From contig CAJPLU010000008.1 in NCBI GenBank assembly GCA_905371595.1, positions 1 through 29,595 of the forward strand: 29,595 nucleotides of DNA, given 5' to 3'. Below are positions 6,086 to 13,168 of this stretch, one piece after another. Numbering within the stretch: position 1 is the first letter of the stretch; each line of letters opens with the position of its first letter. Position numbers and translations under genes: made by a program. The notes under the pieces are model-generated. The model was not told the origin of the DNA. It saw only the letters and a program-made list of their open reading frames with translations, and did no database searches. The stretch comes from Candidatus Saccharimonadota bacterium (GTDB taxonomy: Bacteria > Patescibacteriota > Saccharimonadia > Saccharimonadales > Saccharimonadaceae).

Positions 6086-8803
6086 ATGAAAGCAGCTACA
6101 ATTACTCAACCCTTGGCGTCGGCGGCTCCGGCAGTCGACGACCAAATTTTGCAACCGCTCAATCCGCGGACATTGACGGTCGATATCGTATTACCAGTTC
6201 TTAACGAAGCTCATGTGCTTGAGCAGTCGGTTACCAAACTGCATAGATATCTTGCCAGCAATCTGCCGTATAAATGGCGTATAATTATTGCCGATAATGG
6301 TAGCACCGACGGTACAGCGACAATTGCTCGCCGGCTAGCTGAGAGACATCCAGAGATCCGCTTGCTGCAATTGTCAGAAAAAGGCCGCGGCCGGGCTCTT
6401 AAACAGGCTTGGGTGAGTAGTAAGGCGGACATTCTAGCCTATATGGATATTGATTTGTCGACGAATCTTGACAGTTTTGAACCGATGATTGCGTCGCTGA
6501 TTACCGGCGATGCTGGATTGGTGACCGGTTCGCGGCTAATGAAACAATCGCGAACGACGCGCGGCTTCAAGCGGGAGTTTATCTCGCGCTGCTACAATCG
6601 AATTATTCGTACTACTATGAAGACTAAATTTGTTGATGCGCAGTGCGGTTTCAAAGCGCTACGCCGCGATGTAGCGCAAAAGCTGCTGCCTCACATTAAG
6701 GACACGGCTTGGTTTTTCGACACTGAGTTGCTAATTAAAGCTGAATATAACGGCTATAAAATTCACGAGGAACCAGTAGAATGGATTGAAGATACTGATT
6801 CTCGGGTTGATGTTGTTAAAACAGCAACAGATGATATTAAGGGTTTGTCGCGAGTACGCCAAGAATATGGTCAGTCGAGTTTCGGCGAGATGGCAGCATT
6901 TGGCGGTTTATTGCTTTTCACGGCGATATTTTATCTGTGGAATTTGACCATTAATGGCATGGCTAATAGTTATTATGCGGCAGCTGCGCAAGCGGCAAGT
7001 ACTAACTGGACGGCATGGCTATTCGGCAGCTTAGACGCAGCGAATTTTGTTAGCGTCGATAAGCCGCCAATTAGCATGATGATTATGGGATTGTTTGGCC
7101 GGATATTCGGTTTTTCGTCGTGGAGCATGTTGTTGCCGCACGCGCTGGCAGGTATCGCTACGGTGGCGCTGGTTTATTTAACGGTTAAACGATGGTACGG
7201 TGCGCGTGCTGGTTTGATTGCTGGAATCGTAATGGCGATGACGCCGGCGGCAGCACTGATGTTTCGTTTCAATAATCCGGATAGCTTTTTGACGCTCTTT
7301 TTGACAGCTAGCGCTTACGCATTTTTGCGATCATTTGAAGACAAACGGCCAGTGCTATGGTTGAGTATAGCTGGACTATTTACCGGGCTTGCTTTTAATA
7401 CTAAAATGTTACAAGGCTTGCTGGTGTTGCCGATAATGACAATCATTTACATTAGCTTTGCACGCCCAAAATTCACTACCAGAATGTGGCATCTCGGCGT
7501 GGCTGGCATAGCGACAATTGTATCGACGTTTTGGTGGAGTATTTTGGTGTGGCTAACGCCAGCGGTAAATCGACCTTGGGTTGGCAGTACGAGCGACAAT
7601 AGCATATGGAGTTTGATATTCGGTTATAACGGTTTTGGAAGGCTGTTGGGTGATGGTGGCGGCCCTGGAGGCTGGCCAGGCGGTATGATGCAAATGGGTG
7701 CGCAGGCTGCTAGTCAAACCGCTTCGCCAGCAGCGCAAGCAATGACGCCGCCGATTGGTATGATGGACGGCAGTTTTGGTACGGGCGGTCGTGGCGGCGG
7801 TCCTGGCGGTGTTGGCTTTGGCGGCGAGACTGGCGTGCTGCGTATATTTAATGAGAGTTTTGGGCCGAACATTGCTTGGCTAATTCCGGTAGCCTTGATT
7901 AGCGCTGGGTTAGTAATCTGGCTGTTACGCCGAGCACCGCGACATAATAATGAGCGCATCGGTGTATTATTGTGGCTGGGTTGGCTGCTGATGCATATAG
8001 TAATTTTCAGCATGACTAGCGGCACCATTCATCCATATTACGTTGTAGCTATGGCGCCGGCGCTAGCAGCGCTGGTCGGTATCGGGGCGCCATACATATG
8101 GCAAGCTTACACGCGCCGCACTAAAGTAGGCTGGATACTGCCGATGAGTATCGCGCTAACGATAATTCTTAGCATTATTATGCTCGGCTATAGCAACTAT
8201 TGGCCTTGGCTGATGTGGCTAGTGATGATTGCCGGTGGTGTAGCAACTATTTTGACGCTGCTGCCGTTATCGCAGACGAAACGGCTTAAACAAATTATTC
8301 TTGGCTTAGCAATTACTGCTGGTATGGCGGCACCGATTGTCTTTAGTGTTAGCACGGTAGCTACAGCGCATAGCGGCAGTATTCCAACGGCTGGTCCAGG
8401 TGCTTCAGCTATGAGCAATACGAATAATGAGTTGGCGCGGGTTGAATCGACGCTCGTCTCGTTTTTGCTAGAAAACCGTCATGGCACAACATGGCTGGCG
8501 GCAGTTAATAGCGCTAACGAATCGGCACCGATTCAATTATCAAGCGGCCAGCCAGTCATGGCCATCGGCGGCTTCAATGGTAGTGACTCGACGTTGACGC
8601 TATCGCAATTCAAACAGCTTGTTAAACAAGGTAAAGTTCACTATTACGTAGTAAACAGCAGACAAGGGAAATCTGGCGGCCCCAGCGGTATGAGTGGACC
8701 AGGTAGCAATTCCGAGATTCTAACATGGGTGAAAAGTGCTGGTAGTAAAGTCGATTACGGTGGTACGCAATATACAGTTTATGATCTTGCGGCGGCTGCT
8801 TAA
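6086..8803 (+). CDS. GT2-GT39 fusion glycosyltransferase (YkcC/YkcB-like)
   Basis: This 905-residue protein joins two enzymes. Residues 30-260 are a GT2 domain of the dolichyl-phosphate-mannose-synthase type: DIVLPVLNEA, IIIADNGSTDGT, the metal-binding YMDIDLSTN and VDAQCGFKAL. Residues 270-760 are a polytopic GT39/PMT-like domain with the acidic first-loop motif SVDKPPISMM, then SWSMLLPHALAG and many membrane helices. A Gly/Met-rich loop (about 525-580) and a C-terminal extracytoplasmic domain (about 780-905) match the Bacillus YkcB type. In Bacillus, ykcC and ykcB are separate neighbouring genes. The fused enzyme would make a lipid-linked sugar inside and transfer it to an envelope acceptor outside. 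Acceptor and sugar are unknown. The promoter shares a box with the two-component cluster downstream. Confidence 0.88.
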   Translation: MKAATITQPLASAAPAVDDQILQPLNPRTLTVDIVLPVLNEAHVLEQSVTKLHRYLASNLPYKWRIIIADNGSTDGTATIARRLAERHPEIRLLQLSEKGRGRALKQAWVSSKADILAYMDIDLSTNLDSFEPMIASLITGDAGLVTGSRLMKQSRTTRGFKREFISRCYNRIIRTTMKTKFVDAQCGFKALRRDVAQKLLPHIKDTAWFFDTELLIKAEYNGYKIHEEPVEWIEDTDSRVDVVKTATDDIKGLSRVRQEYGQSSFGEMAAFGGLLLFTAIFYLWNLTINGMANSYYAAAAQAASTNWTAWLFGSLDAANFVSVDKPPISMMIMGLFGRIFGFSSWSMLLPHALAGIATVALVYLTVKRWYGARAGLIAGIVMAMTPAAALMFRFNNPDSFLTLFLTASAYAFLRSFEDKRPVLWLSIAGLFTGLAFNTKMLQGLLVLPIMTIIYISFARPKFTTRMWHLGVAGIATIVSTFWWSILVWLTPAVNRPWVGSTSDNSIWSLIFGYNGFGRLLGDGGGPGGWPGGMMQMGAQAASQTASPAAQAMTPPIGMMDGSFGTGGRGGGPGGVGFGGETGVLRIFNESFGPNIAWLIPVALISAGLVIWLLRRAPRHNNERIGVLLWLGWLLMHIVIFSMTSGTIHPYYVVAMAPALAALVGIGAPYIWQAYTRRTKVGWILPMSIALTIILSIIMLGYSNYWPWLMWLVMIAGGVATILTLLPLSQTKRLKQIILGLAITAGMAAPIVFSVSTVATAHSGSIPTAGPGASAMSNTNNELARVESTLVSFLLENRHGTTWLAAVNSANESAPIQLSSGQPVMAIGGFNGSDSTLTLSQFKQLVKQGKVHYYVVNSRQGKSGGPSGMSGPGSNSEILTWVKSAGSKVDYGGTQYTVYDLAAAA

Positions 8804-8833
8804 GAATACTTTAAGCTCAACCGCGCATACTGT
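8799..8833 (+). promoter_or_regulatory. promoter with direct-repeat box upstream of the winged-helix gene
   Basis: CTTAAG at 8799-8804 and CTTTAAG at 8809-8815 form a direct repeat with a 10-base period that overlaps the stop of the glycosyltransferase gene. A -10-like TACTGT lies at 8828-8833. ACTTTAAGC (8808-8816) is identical to the box at 6044-6052, and its distance to the -10 element is nearly the same as for the second repeat there. It is a candidate binding site for the response regulator encoded at 9153. Confidence 0.4.
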
Positions 8834-8861
8834 CATTACAAACCTAAACAAAGGAGTGAAT

Positions 8862-9119
8862 ATGACCAAGAATTTGAATTTGACAACTGATGAAGCGCTT
8901 GTTTTGCAGCAGATTAGCGAGAGTGGCGAGGAAGACCTGACGGGACTAACCGAAAGCTTGCAAATGAGCCGTCCGAAATTGATGACACAGCTGAGTCGCC
9001 TCAAAAACAAAGGTTTAATCAAAATTAAAACGACCGCTGGCGATTGGTGGATTTCGATGAGCCGCCGCGGCAAGCAGACGACTCACTACTTGTGGCCAGA
9101 AATGTCCTTAAATTACTAA
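8862..9119 (+). CDS. small winged-helix DNA-binding protein
   Basis: From the ATG at 8862, which has an AAAGGAG ribosome site seven bases upstream, the product is 85 residues. Longer in-frame starts further upstream lie within the glycosyltransferase gene and lack a ribosome site. The sequence reads as a MarR/ArsR-like winged helix: DEALVLQQISESGEEDLTGLTESLQMSRPKLMTQLSRLKNKGLIKIK, then a wing with TTAGDWWISMSRRGKQTTHYL. No sensing domain is present. It directly precedes the two-component system, so it may be a co-regulator of the same envelope functions. Its targets are unknown. Confidence 0.8.
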   Translation: MTKNLNLTTDEALVLQQISESGEEDLTGLTESLQMSRPKLMTQLSRLKNKGLIKIKTTAGDWWISMSRRGKQTTHYLWPEMSLNY

Positions 9120-9140
9120 ACCATTAAACAAAAGAAAGGT

Positions 9141-9146
9141 TATAAT
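9141..9146 (+). promoter_or_regulatory. leaderless-type -10 box of the response regulator gene
   Basis: TATAAT is followed by six bases (aaaatt) and the ATG at 9153. AAAGAAAGG at 9131-9139 could serve as a weak ribosome site only on a read-through transcript from the winged-helix gene, so the gene may be expressed both ways. Confidence 0.6.
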
Positions 9147-9152
9147 AAAATT

Positions 9153-9842
9153 ATGAAGATTTTGGTTGTTGACGATGAGAAACGAATTGCCAAGTCGATC
9201 AAGCAAGGGCTCGAGATGGACGGCTACGCGGTTGATATCGAGCATGACGGCGAGGATGGCTACAATGCAGCGCGGGCTGATGATTACGATCTCATCATTC
9301 TCGACGTGATGATGCCGATCATGAATGGCTTTGAAGTCGCCAAAAAGCTGCGTGCTGATGGTAATAAAACGCCAATTTTGATGTTGACAGCCAAAGATCA
9401 GAATAAAGATATTGTGGAAGGCTTGGATAGCGGCGCCGATGACTATTTACCGAAGCCGTTTAGCTTCGAGGTTCTCGGCGCTCGCGTTCGGGCGTTGCTG
9501 AGGCGGCCGCAGGATGTACTTGATAACATTTTGACAGTGCGTGATCTTGAACTTGATATCTCTAATCACACTGCTGAACGGGCTGGTAAAGATATCAAGC
9601 TATCTAACAAAGAATTTGCTATTCTTGAGTATTTGCTGCGCAACAAGAATCAAATTCTTAGTAAGCAAAACATCATGACGCACGTTTGGGACTTTGATGC
9701 CGATATTTTGCCGAATAATGTTGAAGTTTTTATTAACTATTTACGCAACAAAATTGATAAGCCTTTTCCAGGCACTGATCCGATTATCCAAACGGTACGA
9801 GGGTTTGGGTACATCGTTAAGGACGAGATTAGAAAAGCATGA
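9153..9842 (+). CDS. OmpR/PhoB-family response regulator
   Basis: The 229-residue protein has a receiver domain (1-120) with the acidic pair D7-D8, the phospho-acceptor D51 in LIILDVMMP, T79 in MLTAK and K101 in LPKPF. A C-terminal winged-helix domain (about 128-226) contains the typical LSNKEFAILEYLLRNKNQILSK and VFINYLRNKID recognition region, ending with TVRGFGYIV. This is the complete OmpR/PhoB layout. The stop overlaps the histidine kinase start (ATGA), so the two form one system. Direct CTTTAAG-like repeats upstream of 6086, 8862 and 10923 are candidate targets. Confidence 0.96.
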   Translation: MKILVVDDEKRIAKSIKQGLEMDGYAVDIEHDGEDGYNAARADDYDLIILDVMMPIMNGFEVAKKLRADGNKTPILMLTAKDQNKDIVEGLDSGADDYLPKPFSFEVLGARVRALLRRPQDVLDNILTVRDLELDISNHTAERAGKDIKLSNKEFAILEYLLRNKNQILSKQNIMTHVWDFDADILPNNVEVFINYLRNKIDKPFPGTDPIIQTVRGFGYIVKDEIRKA

Positions 9843-10852
9843 AAAATGTTGGTCAACGTGCCGTTGTTCGCTTAGCGGGGACCTATTTGGCGATCATCAT
9901 GTCTATGTCGGTCGCCTTTAGTTTGATAATTTATGGACTATCAAGCCAAGAATTTCATCGCCGGCCGCCAAATGATCAGCAAGCAACTTCTACGATTCGT
10001 TCCGCCGAGCCAGGTACGGTTATTTCAATTCATAGCTATCTTGATACGCGTGAAGATGAAGCGATGGCGGCGATTCGCCTAAACTTGCTGCTGGCAAATT
10101 TGACGGTGTTTTTGATAGGTGGACTAATCAGCTATCTGCTAGCTCAGCATACGCTGCAGCCAATCGAGGATAACATGGCGGCGCAATCGCGTTTTGTCAG
10201 CGATGCTAGCCACGAACTACGCACGCCGTTGACCGCACTACTGGCAGCTAATGAGGTGGCATCAATGAATCCGAAATTGACTCTCAAACAGGCTAAGCAA
10301 GTTATCGCCGACAATGTTGATGATGTTAAACGTTTACAAAAATTAACCAACTCAATGTTAGGGTTGCTCAAAGAAGACAAGCTAGAAATTCAGAAATGCA
10401 AGGTCGGTTTGCAATCGGTGATTGCTCGGGCGATGAATCTAGTAGTAAATCAGGCGCTGGCAAAAGATATTGCTATCGATGATAAAACTAAAAATCTTTT
10501 GCTGCTTGGCGATCGACAAAGTTTAGAACAACTTTTCACGATTTTGCTAGACAATGCTATTAAGTATAGTAACAAAGGCGGTACCATTACTATTTCTAGC
10601 AGCAAAAAGGGTAAGCACGTCAGCGTTGCTGTAGCGGACGCTGGTATTGGCATGAGCGACGAAGTAAAGTCGCAGATTTTTACGCGATTTTATAGAGCCG
10701 AAGAGTCGCGTACTACTGCTGGATACGGCTTAGGCTTGTCAATTGCCGAGCGGATTATTAAGGCGCATGGCGGACGAATTAACGTCGATAGCGAACATAA
10801 TGTTGGTTCAACTTTTACGGTCATTCTTCCTGCATACAACAAGAAAAAATAG
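9839..10852 (+). CDS. membrane sensor histidine kinase
   Basis: The 337-residue kinase has membrane helices at about 12-34 and 83-102 flanking a short extracytoplasmic loop of about 45 residues (HRRPPNDQQATST...). The loop is too small for a classical sensory fold, so the helices or a partner protein may do the sensing. The phospho-accepting H125 lies in VSDASHELRTPLTAL. The ATPase has the N box DNAIKYS, the G1 box DAGIGMS and the G2 region GYGLGLSIAERIIKAHGG. A full HAMP domain is not evident, since only about 15 residues separate the second helix from the H box. The start overlaps the response regulator stop. Confidence 0.95.
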   Translation: MKNVGQRAVVRLAGTYLAIIMSMSVAFSLIIYGLSSQEFHRRPPNDQQATSTIRSAEPGTVISIHSYLDTREDEAMAAIRLNLLLANLTVFLIGGLISYLLAQHTLQPIEDNMAAQSRFVSDASHELRTPLTALLAANEVASMNPKLTLKQAKQVIADNVDDVKRLQKLTNSMLGLLKEDKLEIQKCKVGLQSVIARAMNLVVNQALAKDIAIDDKTKNLLLLGDRQSLEQLFTILLDNAIKYSNKGGTITISSSKKGKHVSVAVADAGIGMSDEVKSQIFTRFYRAEESRTTAGYGLGLSIAERIIKAHGGRINVDSEHNVGSTFTVILPAYNKKK

Positions 10853-10853
10853 T

Positions 10854-10887
10854 TTTTAAGGCGTCTTTAATAGCTCCTAGTTATATT
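10854..10887 (+). promoter_or_regulatory. promoter with direct-repeat box upstream of the small membrane protein
   Basis: TTTTAA (10854-10859) and CTTTAA (10865-10870) lie 11 bases apart, just past the kinase stop, ahead of a -10-like TATATT (10882-10887). The arrangement resembles the boxes at 6044 and 8799. GGAG at 10911-10914 then serves the start at 10923. Confidence 0.35.
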
Positions 10888-10922
10888 TTAATCAGTATTA
10901 ATTAACAAAAGGAGATGAATAA

Positions 10923-11267
10923 ATGCCAACTAAAATTGAAGATGGTTTTGAAATGCCTTCTAGTGGTACGCCGTCAATACGGCCAGTGGCGCAATGCTCG
11001 TCTATGACGCCAACTATGATTTTGGCCGTCATAGCAATTGTGTTGTTCGCTGGCGGGTTAGGCTTTGTCGGCGGCATGCAAGTCAATAAATCGCTGCAGA
11101 GTAATGCAGTGAGCGGTGTGCCTAGCGGGCCAGTGCAACAACAAACTAATCCTAGTACGAATAATACCACCACGCCGCAAGGAATGCCTAGTTCATCAAA
11201 CAATAATCAACAAGCAGGTCCACAAACTAACGCAGGTACATCAAATACCAATATGAATAACAGCTAG
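10923..11267 (+). CDS. small single-helix membrane protein with Asn/Thr/Gln-rich tail
   Basis: The 114-residue protein starts eight bases after GGAG. An N-terminal cytoplasmic region of about 30 residues precedes one membrane helix (about 35-57, MILAVIAIVLFAGGLGFVGGM). The remaining half is a low-complexity tail dominated by Asn, Thr, Gln, Ser and Pro, most likely extracytoplasmic. No family is recognised. It lies directly behind the histidine kinase and could be an accessory or target of that system, possibly a surface stalk. Its stop codon overlaps the stop of the convergent DsbA-like gene within CTAG. Confidence 0.75.
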   Translation: MPTKIEDGFEMPSSGTPSIRPVAQCSSMTPTMILAVIAIVLFAGGLGFVGGMQVNKSLQSNAVSGVPSGPVQQQTNPSTNNTTTPQGMPSSSNNNQQAGPQTNAGTSNTNMNNS

Positions 11268-12013
11268 TAGCTGATTCCGGCAGATTTCATTGCTGGCTGG
11301 ATGACGAACTTTTCAAAATCATCAGCATTAGCCCAAACATAACTAGCATTAGTATCGGTGTTCGTACCGCTAACTGGCTTACCGTTAAGGACTTTTTGGC
11401 TGCCGACATCTTTGCCGTTAATGTACATAGCCGGCGTGCCGCCAACGCTGTCCTTTTTGCCGAGCGCCATGTCGTAATCAATTTTTTTACGGATATTTGG
11501 ATTTTCGAGATCAGCCTTGAATTTTTCTATATTCAAGCCCTTGATGTCGGAAGCTAACTTCACAAAGTTTTCGGTACGAGTTGACCCAGATAATTCCACC
11601 CAGCTAGCTCGATTTTCGAAAAGCGAGTTGTGCATTTCCCAGTACTTACCTTGCAGTCCAGCTGATTCGGCAGCAGCCGCCGCGGCCAGCGCGTTCGGGT
11701 GCGCGCTAGTTAGCGGATAGTTGCGGAAGATAAACCCGATCTTGTCTTTGTACTTTTCAATGACTTTTTTGGTGACCGGGTAAGATGAATTGCAGCCTGG
11801 ACATTGAAAATCGGCATATTCAACTAATAGCACTTTGCTGTTGGCATTGCCATAAACATGCTCGCTAATATTGCCGCTTTCGCTCGATGCTGGCTGCGCC
11901 TTCGTAGTATCGACGCTTGAAACATCAATTTGATTGCGCTGCTGTAAAAAAATCAAGCCGCCAATCAATCCTACGCACATCGCCGCAAAAATAATCCATG
12001 CCTTTTTGGTCAT
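11264..12013 (-). CDS. DsbA-like thiol:disulfide oxidoreductase, membrane anchored
   Basis: The 249-residue protein has an N-terminal helix (about 5-23) acting as signal anchor, a short linker, then a thioredoxin-fold DsbA domain. The active site is C71-P-G-C74 in EYADFQCPGCNSSYP. The cis-proline loop is GGTPAMYING near 190-199, with the usual helical insertion between. This matches the DsbA/BdbD group that oxidises exported proteins. The start has GGAGGAAAT upstream, and a TATAAT -10 box lies at 12040-12045 on the same strand. Exported proteins in this window (PBP tail, lamin-tail repeats, pilin) carry cysteines in pairs and are plausible substrates. No DsbB or VKOR partner is in the window. 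Confidence 0.92.
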   Translation of the reverse strand: MTKKAWIIFAAMCVGLIGGLIFLQQRNQIDVSSVDTTKAQPASSESGNISEHVYGNANSKVLLVEYADFQCPGCNSSYPVTKKVIEKYKDKIGFIFRNYPLTSAHPNALAAAAAAESAGLQGKYWEMHNSLFENRASWVELSGSTRTENFVKLASDIKGLNIEKFKADLENPNIRKKIDYDMALGKKDSVGGTPAMYINGKDVGSQKVLNGKPVSGTNTDTNASYVWANADDFEKFVIQPAMKSAGISY

Positions 12014-12039
12014 ATTTCCTCCGCTTATTACTAGAGGCT

Positions 12040-12045
12040 ATTATA
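12040..12045 (-). promoter_or_regulatory. -10 box of the DsbA-like gene
   Basis: TATAAT on the minus strand lies 26 bases before the ATG at 12013, with GGAGG in between. This gene therefore belongs to the leadered, Shine-Dalgarno class, in contrast to the divergent neighbour. Confidence 0.55.
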
Positions 12046-12080
12046 CTGCTTATGAGCTCGCCAATCAAGCGGGCTTGCGG

Positions 12081-12086
12081 TACAAT
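12081..12086 (+). promoter_or_regulatory. leaderless-type -10 box of the CNNM-like gene
   Basis: TACAAT is followed by six bases and the ATG at 12093. Another in-frame ATG at 12087 directly abuts the box and would precede the expected transcription start. Confidence 0.6.
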
Positions 12087-12092
12087 ATGTGT

Positions 12093-13112
12093 ATGCGTTT
12101 ATTATTAGCGATTTTGTTTGTGATGATTACCTTAGCGTTGATAGCGGTGACGTCAATTTCGCCGCGCCGAACAAAGCTATCAATGTACGAGTTAGAACGC
12201 CGCCGTCGTAAGGGCGACACCGCAGCGGCTGACGAATTATGGCGAATACTACTGCTTGATGATATTGTATCGCTGCGTAAAGCAACCGAAGCTCTACTAC
12301 TGGTTCTGGCGGTGTTATCGGCAGTATCGGCGTTTGGTTTTTTTATCGGTGTGGCCATTAGCGTGATGACGTCTTTAGTCTATAGTAGAATTGCTCATTT
12401 TGACTGGTTGGTGCAGATGGTTGATGGATATTACCGGCGGATAGAGCCGAGATTGCTGACTTTCGTCGAGCGGCATCCGCGCTTGGGGCAAGTTTTGCGC
12501 AGTGTTAATGTGCAGAATGAGCCGAATATTCTTAGCTCGCGGGAAGAACTTGAGCATTTGATACGCGAATCATCGGGAATATTGTCGCCTGAAGAGAAAA
12601 AATTAATCAATAATGCCCTGCATTTTCATGAAAAAACCGTCGAAGAGGTAATGACGCCGCGCGGCGTAATGAATACAGTAGCCAAGGAAGATGTGATTGG
12701 GCCGTTGCTGCTTGATGAACTACATAAGACTGGCCATAGCCGTTTCCCGGTGACTGACGGTGATATTGACCATATTGTTGGTATTCTGCATATTCGTAGC
12801 TTACTGACGCTTGATAACGGTAAGAAAACTAGCCGCGTTGAAACGGCGATGGACAAGAAGATTTACTTTATCAACCAAAACCAGAAGCTGGAGCGCGCCT
12901 TGTCGGCCTTTATCAAAACGCGGCATCATATGTTTATTGTTGTTAATGACTATCGCGAGACAGCGGGTATCTTAACGCTCGAGGATACATTAGAGGCGTT
13001 GCTTGGTCGTAAAATCCTCGATGAATTTGATGTAGTTGACGATTTGCGCGTGCTAGCGGCGCGTAATCCGAACAAAAACAATAAGAGTCCATCGGCTACT
13101 GACGTCAAATAA
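12093..13112 (+). CDS. CNNM/CorC-like membrane protein with CBS-domain pair
   Basis: The chosen start, six bases after a TACAAT box, gives 339 residues. Reading further upstream adds about 53 residues without a ribosome site. There is one N-terminal helix (about 3-21) and a hydrophobic block at about 68-105. Then comes the hallmark linker EELEHLIRESSGILSPEEKKLINNALHFHEKTVEEVMTPR, followed by two CBS motifs at about 185-305 (SRFPVTDGDIDHIVGILHIRSLL and HHMFIVVNDYRETAGILTLEDTLEALLG). This is the CNNM/CorC family implicated in Mg2+ or other cation efflux. The N-terminal DUF21 part is shorter than usual and the C-terminal CorC_HlyC domain is missing, so it may be a reduced version. Function is assigned by family only. 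Confidence 0.82.
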   Translation: MRLLLAILFVMITLALIAVTSISPRRTKLSMYELERRRRKGDTAAADELWRILLLDDIVSLRKATEALLLVLAVLSAVSAFGFFIGVAISVMTSLVYSRIAHFDWLVQMVDGYYRRIEPRLLTFVERHPRLGQVLRSVNVQNEPNILSSREELEHLIRESSGILSPEEKKLINNALHFHEKTVEEVMTPRGVMNTVAKEDVIGPLLLDELHKTGHSRFPVTDGDIDHIVGILHIRSLLTLDNGKKTSRVETAMDKKIYFINQNQKLERALSAFIKTRHHMFIVVNDYRETAGILTLEDTLEALLGRKILDEFDVVDDLRVLAARNPNKNNKSPSATDVK

Positions 13113-13122
13113 GTTAATAATT

Positions 13123-13149
13123 TTAGCACTCTTGCACTTCGAGTGCTAA
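13123..13149 (+). promoter_or_regulatory. CIRCE element, HrcA operator
   Basis: TTAGCACTC (13123-13131), nine bases, then GAGTGCTAA (13141-13149) is a perfect copy of the CIRCE consensus bound by the heat-shock repressor HrcA. The nine-base loop begins with TTGCAC (13132-13137), exactly 17 bases before the TATACT -10 box (13155-13160), so repressor and polymerase would compete for the same DNA. hrcA itself is not in this window. Confidence 0.95.
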
Positions 13150-13154
13150 CGCGC

Positions 13155-13160
13155 TATACT
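13155..13160 (+). promoter_or_regulatory. leaderless-type -10 box of dnaJ
   Basis: TATACT is 17 bases downstream of TTGCAC and eight bases before the ATG at 13169, with no Shine-Dalgarno sequence in between. Confidence 0.7.
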
Positions 13161-13168
13161 ATAGCAAT

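Noticed and set aside
7660..7830. Gly/Met-rich stretch that might mark a frameshift or assembly fault in the glycosyltransferase
   Set aside because: The frame stays open and membrane helices resume afterwards; similar Gly-rich loops are typical of YkcB-like proteins.
7714..8028. Pro-rich antisense open frame over the glycosyltransferase
   Set aside because: It is produced by the Gly-rich coding stretch on the other strand and has no ribosome site or recognisable motif.
11934..12092. 53-residue N-terminal extension of the CNNM-like protein
   Set aside because: It crosses the DsbA gene start and both promoters, has no ribosome site, and the TACAAT box points to the ATG at 12093.
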